Translations under genes and position numbers: made by a program
Shown here: positions 6,569 through 7,591 of the stretch, one piece after another
Layout of the letters: each line of letters starts with the position of its first letter
Numbering within the stretch: the first letter of the stretch is position 1
The notes under the pieces: model-generated
The model's input: only the letters and a program-made list of their open reading frames with translations
Told to the model about the DNA's origin: nothing
Database searches by the model: none
Source of the DNA: an uncultured Desulfuromonadales bacterium
GTDB taxonomy: Bacteria > Desulfobacterota > Desulfuromonadia > Desulfuromonadales > Geopsychrobacteraceae
Length of the DNA stretch: 7,591 bases
Assembly (NCBI GenBank): GCA_947259685.1
Contig: CAMYNC010000159.1
Location: 1 to 7,591, forward strand
Direction of reading: 5' to 3'

Positions 6569-6599
6569 GAGTTTTAAGTTTTCGGCATTACGGTATCCT

Positions 6600-7355
6600 A
6601 TGCAGATGAAACTTCTTGAATTTCCACATTCACATTACTGTGAAAAAGCCCGCTGGGCACTGGATTATAAACAGCTCCAATTTCAGGCGGTCGCTATTCT
6701 CCCTGGCCTGCATATGCTAACAGTGCGAAAGTATGCGCCACAAACCTTGGTTCCTGTTCTGATTGATGATGAGAAGATAGTTCAGGGGGCCGGCGAAATA
6801 ATTGACTATCTTGAAGAGATCAGTCCCGCAAATGCTCTCATTCCTGCAGCTGCAGAATTGGATCTCGGCAAGTACTATGAGCAGGACCTTGCTGAGCGTC
6901 TTGGTTTGAGTATCCGTCAGATTCTGTATCAGCGTCTTTTGGCTTACCCGGATTTTGTCCGTTACTGTTTTACCCAGAATATGCCTGCATATAAGGGAAG
7001 AGTATTTTGCCTGCTGTATCCAATATTACGGAAGAAAATGTATCAGCGATACGTTCTCTCTGATGAAAGCTGCCTGCAAGCAAGAAGAAGCTTTGACGCG
7101 GCGATGGATGAGCTGGCTAAAAGACTCGAGGGCATGCAATATCTGGTCGCAGATAAATTTTCCCGAGCCGATTTGTCAGTGGCCGCCATGCTTTCTTTGC
7201 TCGCCATGCCCCCAGAGCATCCCTTCCCCTGGAAGGACGTGCCTGATCAAACCTTGAAGGTTTTTTATGAAGAATATGCCAACCATCCTGCTACGCATTG
7301 GGTGAGAAAAATGTACGCAAAACACCGAAAACCTAAACCGTCTCAAATAGCGTAA
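6600..7355 (+). CDS. Glutathione S-transferase-fold family protein
   Basis: This 251-residue protein (ATG at 6600; a second in-frame ATG at 6606 is equally possible) has an N-terminal thioredoxin-like domain and an all-helical C-terminal domain. In the first domain, FPHSHYCEKARWAL (8-21) has an SxxC in the active-site position, TLVPVL (49-54) supplies the cis-proline, and IIDYLE (67-72) ends the domain. The usual Glu-Ser pair before that helix, which holds the glutathione glutamyl group, appears as Gly-Ala (63-64). The C-terminal domain includes SRADLSVAAML near residues 194-204. Start context is poor: no ribosome-binding site lies within 20 bases. Sampled 60-base stretches are about 42-48% GC, against about 63-65% in flanking genes, suggesting acquisition by transfer. 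Substrate and glutathione use are unknown. Confidence 0.85.
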   Translation: MQMKLLEFPHSHYCEKARWALDYKQLQFQAVAILPGLHMLTVRKYAPQTLVPVLIDDEKIVQGAGEIIDYLEEISPANALIPAAAELDLGKYYEQDLAERLGLSIRQILYQRLLAYPDFVRYCFTQNMPAYKGRVFCLLYPILRKKMYQRYVLSDESCLQARRSFDAAMDELAKRLEGMQYLVADKFSRADLSVAAMLSLLAMPPEHPFPWKDVPDQTLKVFYEEYANHPATHWVRKMYAKHRKPKPSQIA

Positions 7356-7591
7356 GGTTTTGGCAGCCTGTTGCCCGAGAGCGAATGGCGCGAGCAGATT
7401 GTCTTAAGCGGCGAGGTTGGCCGGCGGGTGTTGATGTGCGCCTGTACGGCGCTGCCCGGCGAGGAGAACGAGCCTAACGGGTACGTGGTGGTATTCGACG
7501 ACATCACTGCCTTGCTGCAGGCTCAACGGGACGCGGCCTGGGGTGAAGTGGCGCGGCGTTTAGCCCATGAGATCAAAAATCCTTTGACGCC
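7356..7591 (+). CDS. NtrY-like sensor histidine kinase fragment: 5'-truncated, runs off the right edge
   Basis: The frame is open from the base after the preceding stop codon to the window end (78 codons). The translation reads as the end of a PAS domain (GYVVVFDDITALLQAQRD), then the linker and H-box RRLAHEIKNPLT with the phospho-accepting His at 7566-7568. This wording is characteristic of the NtrY subgroup of nitrogen- or envelope-type two-component kinases. The expected N-terminal helices, HAMP domain and first half of PAS are absent: the homologous text begins right after the transferase gene, and nothing similar lies earlier in the window. Internal TTG 7371, GTG 7428 or ATG 7434 could start a shortened soluble kinase, but none has a good ribosome-binding site. 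It is either a broken gene or a short cytoplasmic version; its high GC matches the neighbourhood upstream of the transferase gene. Confidence 0.75.

Overview
The window looks like chromosomal DNA from an anaerobic, cytochrome-rich deltaproteobacterium of the Desulfuromonadales/Geobacter type. The evidence is a periplasmic multiheme c-type cytochrome next to a HybA-like iron-sulfur protein and a HybB/NrfD-like membrane protein, a sensor with a periplasmic heme-c motif, and an NtrY-like kinase. GC is well above 50% except in one gene. The assignment rests on gene content and family knowledge only. All genes recognised lie on the + strand, and no RNA gene, CRISPR array or transposase was seen.

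Region 1 (1-3303) is the 3' part of a respiratory operon. It holds the tail of an unidentified gene, a 50-residue one-helix membrane protein resembling HmcD, a five-heme exported cytochrome, a Tat-exported four-cluster ferredoxin with a C-terminal anchor, and an NrfD-family quinol/quinone-site protein. The last two overlap by 4 bases. A strong intrinsic terminator follows. Together these should form a membrane complex moving electrons between the menaquinone pool and periplasmic cytochromes, in the manner of the Hmc, Dsr and Hyb systems and the Geobacter Cbc-type complexes. Two hairpins sit between the small gene and the cytochrome gene.

Region 2 (3304-4748) carries a two-helix sensor with one CX4CH heme motif and a HAMP-like stretch but no kinase or other output domain. 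A four-helix membrane protein of unknown function overlaps its 3' end. A second clear terminator closes this pair.

Region 3 (4749-6568) is a monovalent cation:proton antiporter (CPA1 type) with a C-terminal TrkA-N-like nucleotide-binding domain.

Region 4 (6569-7591) has a glutathione S-transferase-fold protein in distinctly AT-richer DNA. Immediately after its stop codon comes the interior of an NtrY-like histidine kinase (end of the PAS domain plus the H-box), with no N-terminal part in the window. This junction looks like a rearrangement or gene-insertion scar. The most unusual points are that junction, the output-less heme sensor, and the composition of the respiratory module.
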